A DNA stretch of 64,000 bases from Symbiodinium natans (GCA_905221605.1 CAJNDS010002144.1:427647-491646), one strand, 5' to 3'. Positions 1 to 10,167 are shown, numbered from the stretch's first letter. Made by a program: numbers and translations. Notes: generated by a model not told the origin, from the letters alone.

Positions 1-984
1 GGAATTCTGCACCTCATATCCGCCCTAAACCAAAAAACCCTCCAACCCTAAACGAACCCCAAACAACCCTCAAAACCTTTAAACGCCCTAGGGGGAAAAC
101 CCAACCTTGAAAGCCCTGAACCCTCAACCCTAAATCCCTACAATCCCTAGATCCTAAAAGCCGCCGCCCTAAACCCTAAACCCTAAAACCCTAAACCCTA
201 AACCCTTAACCCTGGATCCTAAACGCTATACCCTCAAACCTAAATCGATGCTATTACCACCCCCTTTCGTCGCCAACAACATTCTGGCCTGAAGGCTCCT
301 GTGTAGTACCTTTTCTGGGTAGAATACTAGAATCCCCTTGTGGTAGCCCAAAAAGGAACTAAATCTTCCCTAAGGCTCCCTGGGACCCTTGGGGTTCAAA
401 ACCCTAAACCCTAAACCCTAAACCCTAAACCCTAAACCCTAAACCCTAAACCCTAAACCCTAAACCCTAAACCCTAAACCTCTCAGCCCAGCGGCTGTGT
501 CAGGGGAGCTACGCCATGCAGGCATGGCGTAGAAGAGGTGCAAGGCCTGGCTCCCAGGGGCCCTAGCCAAAGAAAAACCTAAACCTTAGGGTTTAGGGTT
601 TAGGGTTTAGGGTTTAGGGTTTAGGGTTTAGGGTTTAGGGTTTAGGGTTTAGGTTTTAGGGTTTAGGTTTTAGGGTTTAGGGTTTAGGGTACACCCCCTG
701 CAATCCTAAATTCCCTCAACCCCCCAAACCCAAATGATCCCCAGCAGGATTGCTGGGCTTTAGGGTTGGATGGGCACATACGTTTGGCATATCTTAGCAG
801 GGGGGTGTCGCTGTATCTGAGCCAGGGGTACACTTCTGAAAGCACAGCTCCAACGGCTTAGGCCGGATAGAGTTGCTACGACGTAGTCTAGTCTTGAGTC
901 TCGGGTTGAAAGGTTTAGGGTTTGGGTTTGAAGCTGTTTTGACCCAAGCATCGAGCCGATGCTGACTAAACCCTAAACCCTAAA
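1..984. repeat. Telomere-like interstitial repeats, no gene seen
   Basis: Degenerate and then regular CCCTAAA copies run from 1 to about 480 (regular from about 391), followed by about 100 bp of unique sequence. The opposite orientation, TTTAGGG, then runs from about 583 to 690. The two arrays face opposite ways, so this is not a simple chromosome end. The remaining unique stretches (240-370, 700-960) show no convincing reading frame. The last CCCTAAA copies directly abut the LTR that begins at 985. Confidence 0.85.
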
Positions 985-1067
985 TGACTGAAAACTATGC
1001 TGGACACATTTTACTTGAGCCAAATCGTCAGGTCGGTAAGCACTATGTGGAGGCGATAATTTCATCA
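985..1067 (-). repeat. 3' LTR of copia element 1
   Basis: An 83-bp repeat begins TGACTGAAAAC and ends ATTTCATCA on the plus strand. It matches 10180-10262 with two substitutions. 83 bp is very short for an LTR, which suggests a minimal promoter and terminator. Confidence 0.9.
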
Positions 1068-1078
1068 CCCCTCCTTCT
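1068..1078 (-). other. Polypurine tract of copia element 1
   Basis: On the minus strand the 11 bases AGAAGGAGGGG directly precede the 3' LTR. This is the expected position and composition for the plus-strand DNA primer of an LTR retrotransposon. Confidence 0.75.
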
Positions 1079-1113
1079 GTACATGGCCAGCATTTGCTGG
1101 TTAGGTACAGATC

Positions 1114-3390
1114 CTACTCTACTAAGTGCTTAGCTCCTAACGCTCTGCCTTCAACGAACCTTTGGTTCATGAACGACATTAATTTCTCACAGCTTTCCCT
1201 GGTCATTGGCTTGGTCATCAAGTCGGCAATGTTGCTTTGAGTGTGCACTTTATTCAGCAACACTCTTTTGTCAGCAATCTTCTCTTGCAACCAAAGGAAT
1301 CTGGTTTGCACATGTCGCTGCTTGCCGAGTCCCCTCCGGCTTGCAGTACCAATCGCTGCCGTGGAGTCTGTTCGGACTTCCAGTCGTACTGGATATCCCC
1401 AGTCTTCCAGCAACGCTTGGATAGACATTCCCAACGCACATGCCTTCGTGGCTGCGTAGTATTCCGATTCCCCGCTGCTAAGAGCAACGGTAGATTGCAT
1501 GTTGCTGCTGTGCTTAACACAGTGTCTTCCGAACATTACAGCTAACCCTGTCGTAGACCGTCGGGTCAGTAGGCAGCCAGCATGATCTGAATCGCAGAAA
1601 ACAGTGAGCTTCTCAGGCATCTTCTGCGCTTCGAATCTAGTCTGGACTCTTGGTCTGCCCTTTAAGTAGCGTCCCAAACGCTTCAGATCTGAAAGATCTT
1701 GGTCCGTAGGGTTCTGCATCTTTCGTGTAAGACACTTAACTGTCTCGTTCAGGTCAGCTCGGTCTTGTGCAAGGAACTGTGCCCTCATCACCAAGCTTCG
1801 GTAGAACGTTGCACGTTCCCGATTGACTGGTGGCAGGCCATTTGCTGCCAACACGTCTGTTAGTTTCTTTTTCTCGTTGGGAGTAGCAACAGCCTTGGCC
1901 GATTCCAGCCCAAGCTGTTTAACAATCATCTCTGCATGCCGTGGGTCGGCTTCAAAGGTAATCGTTCCACTCTTCTTGTCCAATGTGATCAACCGATTCA
2001 ACACGGTAACATGAGAGTCGTCAGACTCATCCATTCCCATGTATCCATCGGTGCGAAACTCGTAACGTTTCTTGAGCACTTCCTTCATGAAGCTTTGGCC
2101 TTCATCATCCCCTAAAACGAAGAAGTCGTCTCCATGTACAAGCAGGGTCAGGTCTTCCCCGCTGTGTCTGAAGACTGACGGCCATGCCTTTCCGGTGGTG
2201 AACGAATGTAAGCTTAGGAGTTCACTGTAATCGCTTTGCCACACATGGCTGGCATCCATTGTGCCGTACATGCTCTTGAGCAATAACGCACACATTCCTG
2301 GTTCTTCGTCTCCAGGTGGTAGTGTAACGAAGATCTTTCGCTTTGCGACTCCGTAGAAGTGTGCTCGGCTTATGTCGTACAAGGCTAGCTTGAGTGGCTT
2401 GCCTCGTTTGCTTGTCTTTCGAGAAACCGCCAAGCTGCACAGTAGCTTGGCTGCCTCGAGTGGAGGCATTGAACTTGTGCTTTCATGCACTGGTAGTGCT
2501 CCATGTTGTTTCTTGATTTCTCGTACAACCAATCTGCTTCGATAGTTCTCTTTGATCTGGTCTCCCTTGTTCCGGTCCACCCACTTCAACGTGATGGGCT
2601 CCTTTCCAGTTTCGTTGTGACACTCCTCGAGTGGCACCTTGGTGTACACCTGGGCTTTGTGTACCCAGTCCAGTTCTTCTCTCCTCGCTTTTAGCACTTT
2701 CTCAAGTTCCAACTGAACTCCTGTTACAGAGTCGTAGACCACCTCTTGGTCTTCCGTTTCAGGAAACCATCCCTCGTAGTATTCTTCCTTGTGGTCTTCC
2801 TTTTCGTGCGGCGTCGGCCCTGCGCCGACGGCACTGACATGTTCATCAATCTCTCCATCAGATTCCATCTGGGCCTTGAGGCCTCCCACGATGGCACTGA
2901 TCTGGAGAATGCTGTGCATTTGTCGTGGTCTCCTTTCCATCGTCTTCACTGGTCGTAGTCTCTCGGCTATGTCCTTGCTGTTGGTGATCCACGTCACCGG
3001 TTTTCTTCTGTAGCCTCCTTCTTCATGTAATTTGCACTCCGTGTGTATCTTGTACACACCGTCTTCCTTTAGGAATCTTTCCACTTGCTTCGATTGCTTT
3101 CGTTCTTTGGTTCCCACTTGTTCATGCAGGAAGTACTTCCCTCTTTCTTTCTGGAAGGAGTATAGCTCGACGGCTGCAGACAGCGGTTTCCTTCCATCAC
3201 CTATCAAGAGGTAGGTGTTTTCACGCGTAAGTGTGGCCTGTAACGTGAGCAAGTCTTTCTCCAGGTTCCAGGCTTCGCCAGTGTCTCTTTCCCTTTCTAG
3301 TTCAAGGATGTACCCCTTGGGCAATCCGAAGAACCTTGCGGTTCCTTCTTTGTTTCGAACGGCTTCAGCGTCCGCTCTTTTCAAACCCAA
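1114..3390 (-). CDS. Copia reverse transcriptase and RNase H
   Basis: A 758-residue open frame carries the C-terminal part of a copia polyprotein. The RT core has an ALYDISRAHFYG block holding the first catalytic Asp, and LLVHGDDFFV, the variant of the usual YVDD box. The copia RNase H follows with CDSDHAG, ALSSGESEYYAA and RTDSTAAIG, then the terminal LTKPM motif. The frame has no internal stop. It overlaps the upstream integrase frame by 10 bases in a different frame, so it needs a frameshift, or reflects an indel, to be joined to it. About 35 bases separate its stop from the purine tract. The acidic pairs of RT and RNase H appear preserved, so the module may have decayed only recently. Confidence 0.9.
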   Translation of the reverse strand: MGLKRADAEAVRNKEGTARFFGLPKGYILELERERDTGEAWNLEKDLLTLQATLTRENTYLLIGDGRKPLSAAVELYSFQKERGKYFLHEQVGTKERKQSKQVERFLKEDGVYKIHTECKLHEEGGYRRKPVTWITNSKDIAERLRPVKTMERRPRQMHSILQISAIVGGLKAQMESDGEIDEHVSAVGAGPTPHEKEDHKEEYYEGWFPETEDQEVVYDSVTGVQLELEKVLKARREELDWVHKAQVYTKVPLEECHNETGKEPITLKWVDRNKGDQIKENYRSRLVVREIKKQHGALPVHESTSSMPPLEAAKLLCSLAVSRKTSKRGKPLKLALYDISRAHFYGVAKRKIFVTLPPGDEEPGMCALLLKSMYGTMDASHVWQSDYSELLSLHSFTTGKAWPSVFRHSGEDLTLLVHGDDFFVLGDDEGQSFMKEVLKKRYEFRTDGYMGMDESDDSHVTVLNRLITLDKKSGTITFEADPRHAEMIVKQLGLESAKAVATPNEKKKLTDVLAANGLPPVNRERATFYRSLVMRAQFLAQDRADLNETVKCLTRKMQNPTDQDLSDLKRLGRYLKGRPRVQTRFEAQKMPEKLTVFCDSDHAGCLLTRRSTTGLAVMFGRHCVKHSSNMQSTVALSSGESEYYAATKACALGMSIQALLEDWGYPVRLEVRTDSTAAIGTASRRGLGKQRHVQTRFLWLQEKIADKRVLLNKVHTQSNIADLMTKPMTRESCEKLMSFMNQRFVEGRALGAKHLVE

Positions 3391-4711
3391 TGCAGATGCT
3401 CCGGCGCAATTTGTAGGTTGCTTACCTCGTAAGCTTCGGCTACTTTCTTCAGAAGCATGTTTGTTTGCTTCGTAGTGACATCGTCCAAGGGCGTTGCCCC
3501 TCCTGGGGTCGCAGGGCTCCAGAACTGTTCGTGTGAAAGATTCGACCCGGGGGCGGCTGACCCCGATCCTCCTCCTATCTGCACATTAGGAGTTGGCGCT
3601 CCCTCGACCGAAACAGTCTGAGGGTCGGCGCTCTCTTCCCCTTCATGGTACAGATCATCAATTGTCGTGGAGCTTTCTCTTCGCGTGCCTCTCTTCTCGG
3701 CATCCTTCTTTCGCTTTGTTTCAGGTGTGCCCGATACTGTGCTGTCTTTTCTTTTCGGCGAACTAGGAGGTTCACCTCCAGTCGCGGTTCTTGCAGAGAC
3801 TTCCATGTCTTCTGGGTCTGGTTCTCCACTGACCTTTAATTCCTTGGTTCCTGTGGCACCTGGTGTTTTCTCGCCTTCGGCCTTCCTCTTCCTCTCATCT
3901 TCCAGCCTCAGCTGTCCTTCCTCCGTGTCCGCAATCTTCTTTCGAATGCGCTCTCTACAATGTGGGTCATGTGTGACCGCCGGAAGTCCCAACATGATTG
4001 CGTGACAACCAGGACATCCCGGAGTGAAGTCGTCACTCCCGTCCGGCTTCTTCAGGTCCTTTCTTCTCACGTAGAAATTTCTTGGTCCTGAATCTCTTGG
4101 AATCGGAGTAAGCTTTTCTTTGCTTTCAGGAAGCTTGATCACCACTGTGGTGTCCACATCTTCTTTGTCCCTTAGGTTGGGTCTCAATTTCCGCGGGGCT
4201 CCCAACAACTTGTCGAAATTTTCTTTCTTCCATCTTTGTCCCTCGGGCATCCTCTTCACACTGGTGCCCTTGTACACACCAGTCTCTGTCATGCAGAGGA
4301 CGTCTGCGTTCCTTCCATGGGTGCCCACGTATAGGCCCTCAAGTACCTTGGTTTCCAGGTCTCCGCCCTTGCGGTAGGCTTCCAGTGGTCGAAACCACAC
4401 TCTCTCTCCGAACTGGACCATTGGCCTTTTCCACTTTCGGCCTGTCAGCCTCGTGTACGGGGTTCTCCCGTCATCGCCAATTTTGAACCGACTCAAGCAG
4501 AAGGTGGCGTGTCTGGACAGCCACAAGAGCAATGGATGAGATGGTTCTATCTTACCCAACTTCTCTCCAAGCTCGCTGAACAAAGCACGCGACTGCCGCT
4601 TTGTTTCTCGCACAGCTATTTCAGCCAGTCCATTGGCTTGTTTGTCGCCAGTAGGTCCCTCTTGCAGGACGATTTCAATTCCCCGCACTTCAGCCTTGAC
4701 GGCAGCCTTCA
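3381..4711 (-). pseudogene. Copia integrase, C-terminal half
   Basis: The frame resumes the integrase core after the insertion at 4712-5185. It starts with the helix AAVKAEVRGIEI and carries the catalytic Glu region TGDKQANGLAEIAV. The copia GKR-like C-terminal block follows (FGERVWFRPLEAY and GLYVGTHGR), then a long acidic, Lys/Pro-rich tail. The same open frame extends a further 150 bases into the insertion, which is why a longer reading frame (to 4862) is visible. The tail ends ten bases into the RT frame. The catalytic core is split here, so no contiguous integrase is encoded without removing the insertion. Confidence 0.8.
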
Positions 4712-5185
4712 CAAGCCCCATCACAATGCCAGGCGGCTGTGCAATGAAAGGCGCAACCAACATGGCCCCAATCACGACACGCAAATCGGTGTCCGCCTTC
4801 GCCAGGTATGCTCGCTGGAGCATGTGAGGAGTGACTGGCGCTGCCAACCTCACTTTTCCCACACTCGAGGAATGATCGCTCTCCTCCTACCCTAGTAAAC
4901 GGGTCAAGAAACCCAGTGGTGATCACAAGAAAAATAAATCTAAGTCTATTCTGTCTATTCTTGCCATTGCATTGATTGAGCGGCATGTTGAAAAGGAAGA
5001 AGAGGATGTCACAGAAATCAGACCTGCTTGGGAACGCGTAGAAGTCGGGACGCACAGCAGCAAGGCAGCCGGATGGTAGACAGTCACTCCCGACGCAGTA
5101 ATCAGGCGCCGACCGGGGACTTGTTGTGTTGGTGGACACGTGGACAAGGTACGCGCAGTCTTTGGGTGCCATCTCTTTTCCTTCA
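4712..5185 (-). other. 474-bp insertion (possible intron) inside integrase
   Basis: The integrase sequence stops matching its family after SDNENSIKALK and resumes at AAVKAEVRG. The intervening 474 bases hold stops in the integrase frame and no recognisable protein. The hexamer TGAAGG (minus strand) occurs at both ends (4706-4711 and 5180-5185). Removal between the two AAG|G positions keeps the frame, since 474 is divisible by three. The layout, AAG|GA at the left boundary and AAG|G at the right, is the same as in the host introns of this window. It could be a spliceable introner or a plain insertion. There is no clear pyrimidine tract. Confidence 0.6.
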
Positions 5186-5640
5186 GGGCTTTGATGGAAT
5201 TTTCATTGTCTGATTTCAAGATCAGACGCTGGTACCCCGTTTCCTTCAGGCAATTGATCAGGAAGTTAACTGCGTAGTCGTCTGCTCCTTTCTGTGGGAC
5301 CGCGGAGGCCCACACGCACTTGCTCTTGCTGTCTTTGACTTGCAAGTTAGCAGTGTCCTTCTTTTCTTCGCTGTACCAGAAGTAGTCGATTGCGACCACA
5401 GGTAGTGATCCTTCTTCCTCGTCTTCATCTCGGGCGGAACCATGCCGATGCAGCGTGGTTCTAGCCCTCACGCAGTGTCCACACCAGGACCGGTGCACTG
5501 CGTGCGAAGTGGCGAGGTGTTCCTCGACCTCCTCCCTCGTGGGGTCTTTCGGACTTCTGGCAACTTTGGCTTTTGCAACTTCGACTCCGTCTCCTTCCTT
5601 CTCTTCGCCTTGTCCAACTTCTTCCGCTTCTCCGGCGTTT

Positions 5641-5693
<53 letters not shown>

Positions 5694-5873
5694 CTTCTTC
5701 TTTCCTACCGAACCCTTTAAACTACTGCTACGGCTACTGGCAGCGGCCATTTTGCCGCTACTGCCTGCTGCTCCAGTGCTGCTGGACTCTTGCCAGCTTT
5801 GGGTGAAACGAACTGTGGGCCTTACAGACTCACGCCTTGCCCCGCAAAAGGGGTCTTGGGCTTCGCAGCCCAC
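5186..5873 (-). pseudogene. Copia GAG-pre-integrase and integrase N-terminal half
   Basis: An HHCC zinc-binding module is visible (HLATSHAVHRSWCGHCVRA), followed by the first catalytic Asp in VVAIDYFWY and the second in LKSDNENS. The N-terminal 100 residues are low complexity, with about eleven Arg-Glu dipeptides encoded by a (CT)n microsatellite. The frame differs from the protease frame upstream and overlaps it by about 50 bases. The core is cut by the 474-bp insertion before the catalytic Glu. The natural start is unclear, because this part would normally be made as a polyprotein. Confidence 0.82.
5644..5690. repeat. (CT)n microsatellite within copia coding region
   Basis: About 23 uninterrupted CT units. 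On the minus strand they encode an Arg-Glu dipeptide run inside the pre-integrase region. Such a run can slip and may explain the frame change between protease and integrase. Confidence 0.95.
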
Positions 5874-6661
5874 TGGTGGAAAACGTACACTCCCTTTTCC
5901 TGGTGTACTGGAGTGAAGTACTCTCCACTTCTCCCCTTCTTTTCTTCTTTTTCCTTTTCTTCTTCCAGAACCTTGCGTAGCCTGTCGTACGCTGGAGTGT
6001 TCTTGTGCACCATCACTCCTCCATCCTCGTCAAGCACGATGAGGCTGTGCTTGGCGACGCTGCTCCCGGCAGCTAGAGGTCGATGCACATCCGCAACGTG
6101 CGCTGTCACGGCGACCTTGCGGTAGGACTCGTTTAAGCCCTTCAGTTGCACCTTTCCTTGTGAGTTCAGGAGTTCTCCTGAGGCTGTTTTAAACCTCACT
6201 TCTCCTCCTGCCACGCTTTCGCCGAGTGTTTTCGCCAGGTCCGTGGGTACCACGCTTGCGGCGGCTCCCGTGTCCAAGTTCCAGGTGACCTTGTCACTTG
6301 CACTGTGCCCGGCTCCACCTAGGCTGTTCAGGTCCCTGAGTGGCGTTCTTCCTTTGCCTTTGCCCTTTTCTCTTCCTTTGTCTTTGCCTTTGTTCACAGG
6401 GCTGCGGCTCCGGCTCCTTCGTCGCCACGGCGCTCGCTCTATCTCTTCCTGGACTCGCGCCTGGCTTCCTGGCGTAGCAGCGCGTGTTCCCCAGGGCCTG
6501 GTGCTTCCACCTTTTGGGGGTGTCTTCGGAGCTGCAACCTTCCGAGGAGTCTTTGGCGCCGGTATCGACGTTGGTTTCGCCTTCGGGGTCAGCACCCTTA
6601 CCGACGTCGTGACCTTAGCGTTCGACGCCATTGCCTCACTTGCGGCTCGCCGCTGCGCCAT
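5822..6661 (-). CDS. Copia aspartic protease region
   Basis: A 279-residue frame whose middle holds WNLDTGAAASVVP, the DTGA catalytic motif of a retroviral-type aspartic protease. It is followed by a flap-like stretch and HSLIVLDEDGG. The first 100 residues are basic and Pro/Ala-rich (linker). The frame overlaps the upstream Lys-rich frame by 64 bases and the downstream integrase frame by about 50 bases. The active protease would dimerise and cut the polyprotein. The start given is simply the first Met of the frame. In an intact element this segment would not have its own start. Confidence 0.82.
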   Translation of the reverse strand: MAQRRAASEAMASNAKVTTSVRVLTPKAKPTSIPAPKTPRKVAAPKTPPKGGSTRPWGTRAATPGSQARVQEEIERAPWRRRSRSRSPVNKGKDKGREKGKGKGRTPLRDLNSLGGAGHSASDKVTWNLDTGAAASVVPTDLAKTLGESVAGGEVRFKTASGELLNSQGKVQLKGLNESYRKVAVTAHVADVHRPLAAGSSVAKHSLIVLDEDGGVMVHKNTPAYDRLRKVLEEEKEKEEKKGRSGEYFTPVHQEKGVYVFHQWAAKPKTPFAGQGVSL

Positions 6662-8595
6662 TTGCTTGCGCAGAAGCTCTTGGCTTTCCTTGGCTTTTGC
6701 TGCGCGGGCCAGGTTTTCCGCGTTCCTTTTGGCTTCGTAAGCCTCCTCTTTCTCCTCCGGTTTTCCTCTCTTTCTTCGGCGAGCGACTCTGGAGTAGGCA
6801 TCTTTGGTGGTGCTTTAAACGTCGCCTTTGCCTTGGCCACCGGGGGCGCCCTGGCGATCGTCAGGGGTCTTTGTGCCGGGCCAGCTTTGGGCTTCACCTC
6901 GGGCTTTGTCTTTGCCCTTGGAGCCTCCTCGGCCGAAGCAGCCTGAGGAGTCTCCGTGCCCTTACGCTGTTCTGTTTCCTTCTTCGGAGCGGTCTGGAGG
7001 GTCTCTACGTTCTTCTGCTGCTGCTTTACTTCTTTCTTTGGAGCGGTCTGGAGGGTCTCTACGTTCTTCTGCTGTTGCTTCCTCACCTCCTTTTGCTTCT
7101 TTCTTTGGTTGGCCTTTCTCCGTGCCAAGGCTTCCTTCGACCTTTGGGTCCCCTTCGGGTTGGTACTCTTTGAAGCCTTTGGCTTGTTCAGGAGGGCTAT
7201 CTCGTCTTCTTTCAGCTCCTCCTTGAACCTTTCAAGTTCCTCTTTGGTCAGGGCCTTCCTGACTCTTTTCTTCTCTGTTGCTTTTGCTCCCTTTGCAACT
7301 TTCACACTTCCCGAGCTTTGTCCTGGAAGCAACACCTCAGTCTCGATGCCTTCTGCATCTAACTTCTCGTTGTCTGCATCTTGGTAGTCCTCGTCTTTTC
7401 TTTCGCCTCGGTTTCGAAACTCCTCCAGCCATCTTTCTTCTAGCTCCCTTTTCTTTTCAGCTCTCTCTGCTGTTGTCCTCATTCGAAAGAGAGTGGCTCG
7501 ACGCCTCTTCTTTTCTTGCATCCACGCCACTCGCCGGTGTACCCCAGCTTCCAAGGCCTTGTAGTAACGGATGTCGTGGAACGAGCTATCCGTCCGGTTG
7601 GCTTCGGTGAGCTTTGTTGGTCTGTTCTGGTCACTCGAGCGGATGTAGCCCTTAAGGTCCTTAATCCGCTCCAGCACTTTCTTCAGTTCTTCCTCGGCCT
7701 GGTCGTGGGTGTCTGGATCCTCGGCAGTCTCGGCTTGCAACTGCAGCTCGTCCCTTCGATGGCACAGTCTTCCCAACTCCAGGCTTTCCACCACACGGTG
7801 CATCATCATTGAGCTCGATGAGCCCACGGTCCTTTGGCCTGGGAGGTTCTCAGGCTTCTTTTCCTCAGGCTCCTCTGGCTCCTCTTGCGGGCTGAGCTCC
7901 TGCGCAAGGGTGGTGGCCACATCGTCGGCCTCCTGGTCGCTGGTGCCTTCGTCGTCTCCTTCGACGCCCTTTTCTACCTCTATCAGGTCATCTTCACACT
8001 CGTAGAGGCTTTCTTCGTCTTCGCTTTTCTCCATCTTTCTTTTCTTCTCCTTAGCTTCTTTCTTTTCTCTCTTTGCAGCAAGCCTTTCCCTTATTCTTCG
8101 AACTGAAGCTCGTGCAAAAGCACGAACGACACTATTGGCTCTTTTCTGTCGGTCGTCGCAGCTGCTGCAGGTTTCATCTAGGCCTGTGTTGCGTCGAAGC
8201 GTGTTTCTGTAAACAGCTTGTACCACGCTCCCTCTCATTCCTCGCGACGCTTCCTTTGCAGCCATTAACCTTTGGCTGTAGCTCAACGTCGGAGCTTCTC
8301 TCCAGTTTTCTTCCGCACCTTCGGCCACAAGTCTGTTGGCCCTTTTCTGCGCAAGGAGCCGGACGCTTTCAGGCACCCCTTCGAGCTTCGGTGCTACGAC
8401 CGGCCCAGGGCTCGGGTTAGCCGCGGCCGAGGCAGCCGGCGGCTCACTCCGGTCCCTGGCTTCTAAGCTCTTGGCCTTTCCTGCTCCTTCCTTTCCTTTC
8501 TCTTCTCCCTTCCTGCGGCCCTTTTCTTTTCTCACAGGTGATCGGCCTCTTTCCTGCGGTGGTCTTTCTTTCGGCTTCGGGGCCATAGCGCCCAA
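6598..8595 (-). CDS. Lys/Glu-rich Gag-Pol linker region
   Basis: A 665-residue frame with no recognised enzyme domain lies between the Gag zinc knuckles and the protease. It is strongly charged and predicted helical, with Lys/Glu blocks and two near-perfect copies of a 20-residue unit around KKEVKQQQKNVETLQTAP. Upstream the same frame runs back to the second zinc knuckle, interrupted only by one TAA and one TAG in a GA-rich stretch near 8700. It probably belongs to the Gag part of the polyprotein. Its function is unknown. Confidence 0.55.
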   Translation of the reverse strand: MGAMAPKPKERPPQERGRSPVRKEKGRRKGEEKGKEGAGKAKSLEARDRSEPPAASAAANPSPGPVVAPKLEGVPESVRLLAQKRANRLVAEGAEENWREAPTLSYSQRLMAAKEASRGMRGSVVQAVYRNTLRRNTGLDETCSSCDDRQKRANSVVRAFARASVRRIRERLAAKREKKEAKEKKRKMEKSEDEESLYECEDDLIEVEKGVEGDDEGTSDQEADDVATTLAQELSPQEEPEEPEEKKPENLPGQRTVGSSSSMMMHRVVESLELGRLCHRRDELQLQAETAEDPDTHDQAEEELKKVLERIKDLKGYIRSSDQNRPTKLTEANRTDSSFHDIRYYKALEAGVHRRVAWMQEKKRRRATLFRMRTTAERAEKKRELEERWLEEFRNRGERKDEDYQDADNEKLDAEGIETEVLLPGQSSGSVKVAKGAKATEKKRVRKALTKEELERFKEELKEDEIALLNKPKASKSTNPKGTQRSKEALARRKANQRKKQKEVRKQQQKNVETLQTAPKKEVKQQQKNVETLQTAPKKETEQRKGTETPQAASAEEAPRAKTKPEVKPKAGPAQRPLTIARAPPVAKAKATFKAPPKMPTPESLAEEREENRRRKRRLTKPKGTRKTWPAQQKPRKAKSFCASKWRSGEPQVRQWRRTLRSRRR

Positions 8596-8877
8596 GGCAC
8601 GTGAGAAACTACGAGCGCTACTCTCGGCTACCCGGCTTTCCGCTGCCGAAACTGGCTGCGGACGTGCCGGCGTTACTCTCTCGCTCCCTCTCTCTCTTGG
8701 TCTCTATTCCCCGAACTCTTAGAGTCTCTCTCTTCTCTCTCTAGTGCCGCTAGGAGAAGGAATCAGAAGGAAGCCCGTTTCGGCTTCTGGTTCTTGCTTC
8801 GGTTCTTCTTCGTACTCTTCTTCTACTTCCTCAACATTGTTGGCTCCTTTCGGTCTCCCTTTGGCCTTTCCTTTTCC

Positions 8878-8970
8878 TCCTGTCTTTCCGTTTCCTCTTT
8901 TATTCTGGTCCTTGCCTTTGTGCCAACAATCCTTGGCCCAATGTCCGGGCTTTCCGCAGATGTTGCACTA
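8878..8970 (-). pseudogene. Second, frameshifted Gag zinc knuckle
   Basis: In a frame different from Gag, the minus strand encodes CNICGKPGHWAKDCWHKG, almost identical to the first knuckle 100 bases upstream. It is a tandem duplication of the knuckle unit that has lost phase, with a TAG directly before it in its own frame. It is in the same frame as the Lys/Glu-rich region downstream. Confidence 0.8.
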
Positions 8971-10063
8971 CCCCTTCTTTGTTCACTGTGTTTTTGTTGC
9001 TGTCCTTGGGACCTTCTTTTCCTTTGTGCCAGCAGTCTCGTGCCCAATGACCGGGCTTTCCGCAAACGTTACATTTTCCTTTGTCTTGTCCTTTGCTTGC
9101 ATTGCCTTTCTTGCCACCTTTCCCGCCTTTCTTTCCACCCTTTCCACCTTTGTGGAAAGCACCGACGTCCATGGGATCACCGCCTGAAGGGCCGGCGTTT
9201 CCCGAACCGATCTTGAGCTTGATTCCGACTCTCGTTTCCAAGCACGATGCAATCTCTTCGTAAACATCCTCGAAGGTATCCAGTCTCTGTCTGTTCAGCT
9301 GTAGATGTTTCTCCAGCTCCACAGGACAGATGCTTTCTATGAGCGAGATCTTGATGTCGTTGGGAAGCTCGGATCTTCCACCGGCTCCTCTCCTGTCCTC
9401 ATATCTCCGAACAAGTTCCATCCACTGTTCGAGGTAGGCCGAAAGCTCTGACAGCTTCTGCCTTTCTGGTGCGAGGATGTATCTTAACAGGGAGGTCTTT
9501 CTCCCACCAGTAGCTGGGTCGTAGCGACGGGCCAGCTTTCTCCAACCTTCAAGACCGTTACCCTTCAAGATGTTCCGAAGGATAGAGAAGGGCTCACCTT
9601 CAAGCAAGTTCTGTAGCAGCGCGTACACTTGTGCGACCTTGTGTTCCAATCCTTCAACCTCTCCTTGGGCACCTCCGGGACCGAATTCAGTCCGGATCTG
9701 TGCCATGCTAACGGTGGCTTCTTGTTCTTCAGCCCAAGCAAGGGGCTTCTCTAGCTCTGGAAACACCGAGAGGATGAAGCTTTCAGTTTTCATCTTCCAG
9801 TGGAGGTAATTGCCCTCGTCACCTTTGAACTTCTCGGGCTTTGCTACGCCTCGATTGTCAATGAGGGTCATCTCTTTACCTCTGCTCCTCACAAGTTCCT
9901 CGGTCATCTTTGCCTGACCTGTAGCAATCGTTTCCACCCAGGCTGTCAAGTTGGAGCTTTGTTCTATTCTGCTCTCCAAGACGGATTCTCGCTGTCGGCT
10001 GATGGTCAGTTCTTGTGTAAGCTCAGTCACTCTTTGCATCAATCCTTGTAACTGAGTCGTCAC
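8900..10063 (-). CDS. Copia Gag with CCHC zinc knuckle
   Basis: The protein has a helical capsid-like N-terminal two-thirds (Trp-rich, with the block FKGDEGNYLHWKMK typical of UBN2/retrotransposon Gag). A Gly/Lys-rich linker and a CCHC knuckle, CNVCGKPGHWARDC, follow. The position given as start is a GTG; the first ATG is nine codons later. The frame is open further upstream and is in phase with the ATG formed at the LTR/PBS junction (10181), but an in-frame TAG at codon 6 separates them. After the first knuckle the frame runs off into a frameshifted second knuckle. Confidence 0.85.
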   Translation of the reverse strand: MTTQLQGLMQRVTELTQELTISRQRESVLESRIEQSSNLTAWVETIATGQAKMTEELVRSRGKEMTLIDNRGVAKPEKFKGDEGNYLHWKMKTESFILSVFPELEKPLAWAEEQEATVSMAQIRTEFGPGGAQGEVEGLEHKVAQVYALLQNLLEGEPFSILRNILKGNGLEGWRKLARRYDPATGGRKTSLLRYILAPERQKLSELSAYLEQWMELVRRYEDRRGAGGRSELPNDIKISLIESICPVELEKHLQLNRQRLDTFEDVYEEIASCLETRVGIKLKIGSGNAGPSGGDPMDVGAFHKGGKGGKKGGKGGKKGNASKGQDKGKCNVCGKPGHWARDCWHKGKEGPKDSNKNTVNKEGVVQHLRKARTLGQGLLAQRQGPE

Positions 10064-10167
10064 TTGTTGAAACTCTTCGGCGGTAGGGGTGGCTATCGTG
10101 ACTGCAAGGAAAACACCTTCTACAGTCCAGGGAACTGGGCTCGAGGTTCCCCTGGATGGAGCCTAAA

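Noticed and set aside
1-700. True chromosome end (telomere)
   Set aside because: The heptamer occurs in both orientations here and in dozens of short blocks across all 64 kb. It is interstitial, not terminal.
1011-1035. Spliced-leader relic (CTTGAGCCAAA)
   Set aside because: An 11-base match to the complement of the dinoflagellate leader lies inside the LTR and does not extend further. The other LTR copy has a mismatch. A similar 10-base match near 25175 is also within chance.
4690-5172. Separate gene within the copia element
   Set aside because: It falls inside the 474-bp insertion, has no family features and is probably chance.
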